A DNA stretch of 40,924 nt from Shinella sp. SUS2. GTDB lineage: Bacteria > Pseudomonadota > Alphaproteobacteria > Rhizobiales > Rhizobiaceae. Under the pieces are notes generated by a model that worked only from the letters and a program-made list of their open reading frames with translations, made no database searches and was not told where the DNA came from. A program made the translations under genes and the position numbers. This document shows, one piece after another, positions 39,738-40,924 of the stretch; within the stretch, counting starts at the first letter, position 1; each line of letters begins with the position of its first letter. The DNA lies in the NCBI RefSeq assembly GCF_001262505.1, contig NZ_KQ410749.1:1-40924 (forward strand). Reading direction: 5' to 3'.

Positions 39738-40664
39738 ATGACCGAACGTATTATCATTGATTGCGACCCTGGCGTTGACGATGCGGCCGCTATCTTGCTG
39801 GCCTTCGGGTCGAGCGAAGTCGAGATCCTCGGCATCACAGCGGTTGCCGGCAATATCCCCCTCGAAAAGACGGAGGCCAATGCCCGGCTGATCTGCGAGC
39901 TTGCCAACCGGACGGATATTCCCGTCTTCCAGGGTTGCGGGCGCCCGCTCCTCTACCCGGCCCGCGCCGGTGTCACCGTGCATGGCATGGATGGACTGGG
40001 CGATATCGGCTTGCCGAAGCCCGCCTCGGCGCCGGCTGCACGCACCGCCGTCCAGTTCATCATCGATCAGGTTCATGCTGCGCCGGGCGATGTGACCCTG
40101 GCTGTGCTCGGTCCGATGACGAATATAGCGGTGGCGCTCTCGGTCGACCCCGGCATAGCGCCTCTGATCAAGCGCATTGTCTTCATGGGCGGTGCCGCCT
40201 TCTGCCCGGGCAATATCAAGGAACGCGCGGAGTTCAATTTCTATTTCGATCCCCACGCCGCCCAGGCGGTCATGGCGTCCGGCATCCCGATGGTCATGTT
40301 CGGTCTCGATGTCACGCACAAGGCGATCATCACACAGGAACGGACGGAACGGTTGAAGCGCCTTGGCAGGATCGGCAGCACCATTGCCGACATGCTGAAC
40401 GCCTACGGTGCGGGCGACCCCTGCCTGCACGACCCCTGCGTCATTGCCTATCTCATCGAGCCGGAGATCTTCTCCGGCGTCGAAGGCTTCGTCGAGGTGG
40501 ATTGCGTATCGTCGCTCGCAATCGGCCAAAGCGTCGTCAGCTTGACCGAGCGGGAGCTTGCAGGACGGGCACCGAACTGCCTTGTCATGACGGAAGTCGA
40601 TCATGACCGGTTGTTCTCTCTCCTGGAAGAGCGCTACCAGCGGGTGGAGCTGGAGGCATCGTAA
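39738..40664 (+). CDS. Inosine/uridine-preferring nucleoside hydrolase family protein
   Basis: A 308-residue cytoplasmic N-ribohydrolase that splits nucleosides into base and ribose using Ca2+. The DCDPGVDD signature (Asp8, Asp10, Asp14, Asp15) is at the N-terminus. GPMTNIA (Asn129), EFNFYFDP (Glu165, Asn167) and CLHDP (His231, Asp232) match the ribose, metal and acid-catalysis positions of the Crithidia enzyme. It directly follows the BMP importer and so uses what is imported. Length and motifs are complete, so it should be active; base preference cannot be read. Confidence 0.9.
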   Translation: MTERIIIDCDPGVDDAAAILLAFGSSEVEILGITAVAGNIPLEKTEANARLICELANRTDIPVFQGCGRPLLYPARAGVTVHGMDGLGDIGLPKPASAPAARTAVQFIIDQVHAAPGDVTLAVLGPMTNIAVALSVDPGIAPLIKRIVFMGGAAFCPGNIKERAEFNFYFDPHAAQAVMASGIPMVMFGLDVTHKAIITQERTERLKRLGRIGSTIADMLNAYGAGDPCLHDPCVIAYLIEPEIFSGVEGFVEVDCVSSLAIGQSVVSLTERELAGRAPNCLVMTEVDHDRLFSLLEERYQRVELEAS

Positions 40665-40924
40665 CCGCCCTGTGTCAATCAGGTAGGACCTGTCGGACAT
40701 GAAACGGGCTGAAGCTCTGGATGATCGTGCTTCCTTCCGTTGGTTCTGCAGCTTCTCCAGATCGGAGCAAACGCCAGAGCGCACCGCCTTCGTTCGCCCT
40801 CGCCTGAGCCTTGTCGCTCATGGTTTGGACAAATCCCTGTTTGATATGCTCACCGAAACGCGAAACTCCTCCCACAGCCATTGCGCCAGATCGCACAGAC
40901 GCCAGCGAACGACGCCGTCGAGAT
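40665..40924. other. Right-edge region after the nucleoside operon
   Basis: No intact gene. A minus-strand frame at 40675-40896 has no recognisable similarity. The outermost ~105 bases encode an IS630-type transposase fragment in another minus-strand frame. Sequence beyond the edge is needed. Confidence 0.4.
40818..40924 (-). pseudogene. IS630-family transposase remnant, cut by the window edge
   Basis: On the minus strand from 40922, the frame reads LDGVVRWRLCDLAQWLWEEF followed by RVSVS. This matches the middle of IS630-type transposases (the DGVVRWR...DL...W..EEF.VS pattern before the catalytic DDE core). After VSVS the similarity stops and a TGA follows at 40818-40820, so the expected continuation (helix-turn-helix and DDE region) is missing. 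The N-terminal part would lie beyond the window. It is a decayed or interrupted copy. Confidence 0.6.

Noticed and set aside
1..40924. CRISPR array, rRNA or prophage
   Set aside because: No regularly spaced repeats with unique spacers, no rRNA-like sequence and no phage structural genes are visible in the window.

Overview
The window looks like accessory or replicon-borne DNA from a GC-rich alphaproteobacterium of the Rhizobiales (Rhizobium/Ensifer/Shinella/Agrobacterium-like). The grounds are the gene families and their order (a hutXWV-type importer beside a hutH homologue, CUT1 sugar, NitT/TauT, TctABC and BMP importers, each with its own regulator), the GC-rich codon use and the frequent 4- and 8-bp gene overlaps. 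The genus is an inference.

Layout. (1) 486-3802: an EnvZ/OmpR-type two-component pair on the minus strand, divergent from a MipA/OmpV-family outer-membrane protein. (2) 3898-9422: hutX-hutW-hutV and a histidine ammonia-lyase homologue on the minus strand, divergent from the repressor hutC. The lyase homologue lacks the Ala-Ser-Gly tripeptide that forms the MIO cofactor. (3) 9476-18441: a sugar catabolic unit on the minus strand (FCD-type GntR regulator, alpha/beta hydrolase, CUT1 binding protein, two permeases, ketose-3-epimerase-like TIM barrel, Gfo/Idh/MocA oxidoreductase, mannitol-dehydrogenase-family enzyme), with its ATPase divergent on the plus strand across a 28-bp palindrome. (4) 18526-25390: a NitT/TauT importer, two SDR dehydrogenases, a creatininase homologue and an agmatinase-family ureohydrolase in one minus-strand operon, with a divergent LysR regulator. 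(5) 25428-33313: an unusual LysR protein with two helix-turn-helix domains, divergent from galB-galC-dehydrogenase-tctA-tctC-tctB-galD. (6) 33766-40664: a LacI regulator, two candidate operators, and a BMP-type nucleoside importer followed by a nucleoside hydrolase. (7) 40818-40924: an IS630-type transposase remnant running off the right edge.

The genes form a series of self-contained 'import, then degrade' modules for small nitrogen- or carbon-rich compounds. Each module has a regulator and a recognisable candidate operator.

Three modules do not fit textbook pathways: the MIO-less HutH homologue; the creatininase plus ureohydrolase plus two-SDR operon, in which no M24-type creatinase is present; and a galBCD lower pathway that has a tricarboxylate transporter instead of a ring-cleavage dioxygenase. 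All five solute-binding-protein genes are followed within about 7-31 nt of their stop codons by a strong inverted repeat. In one case it lies inside the coding sequence of the next, overlapping gene.
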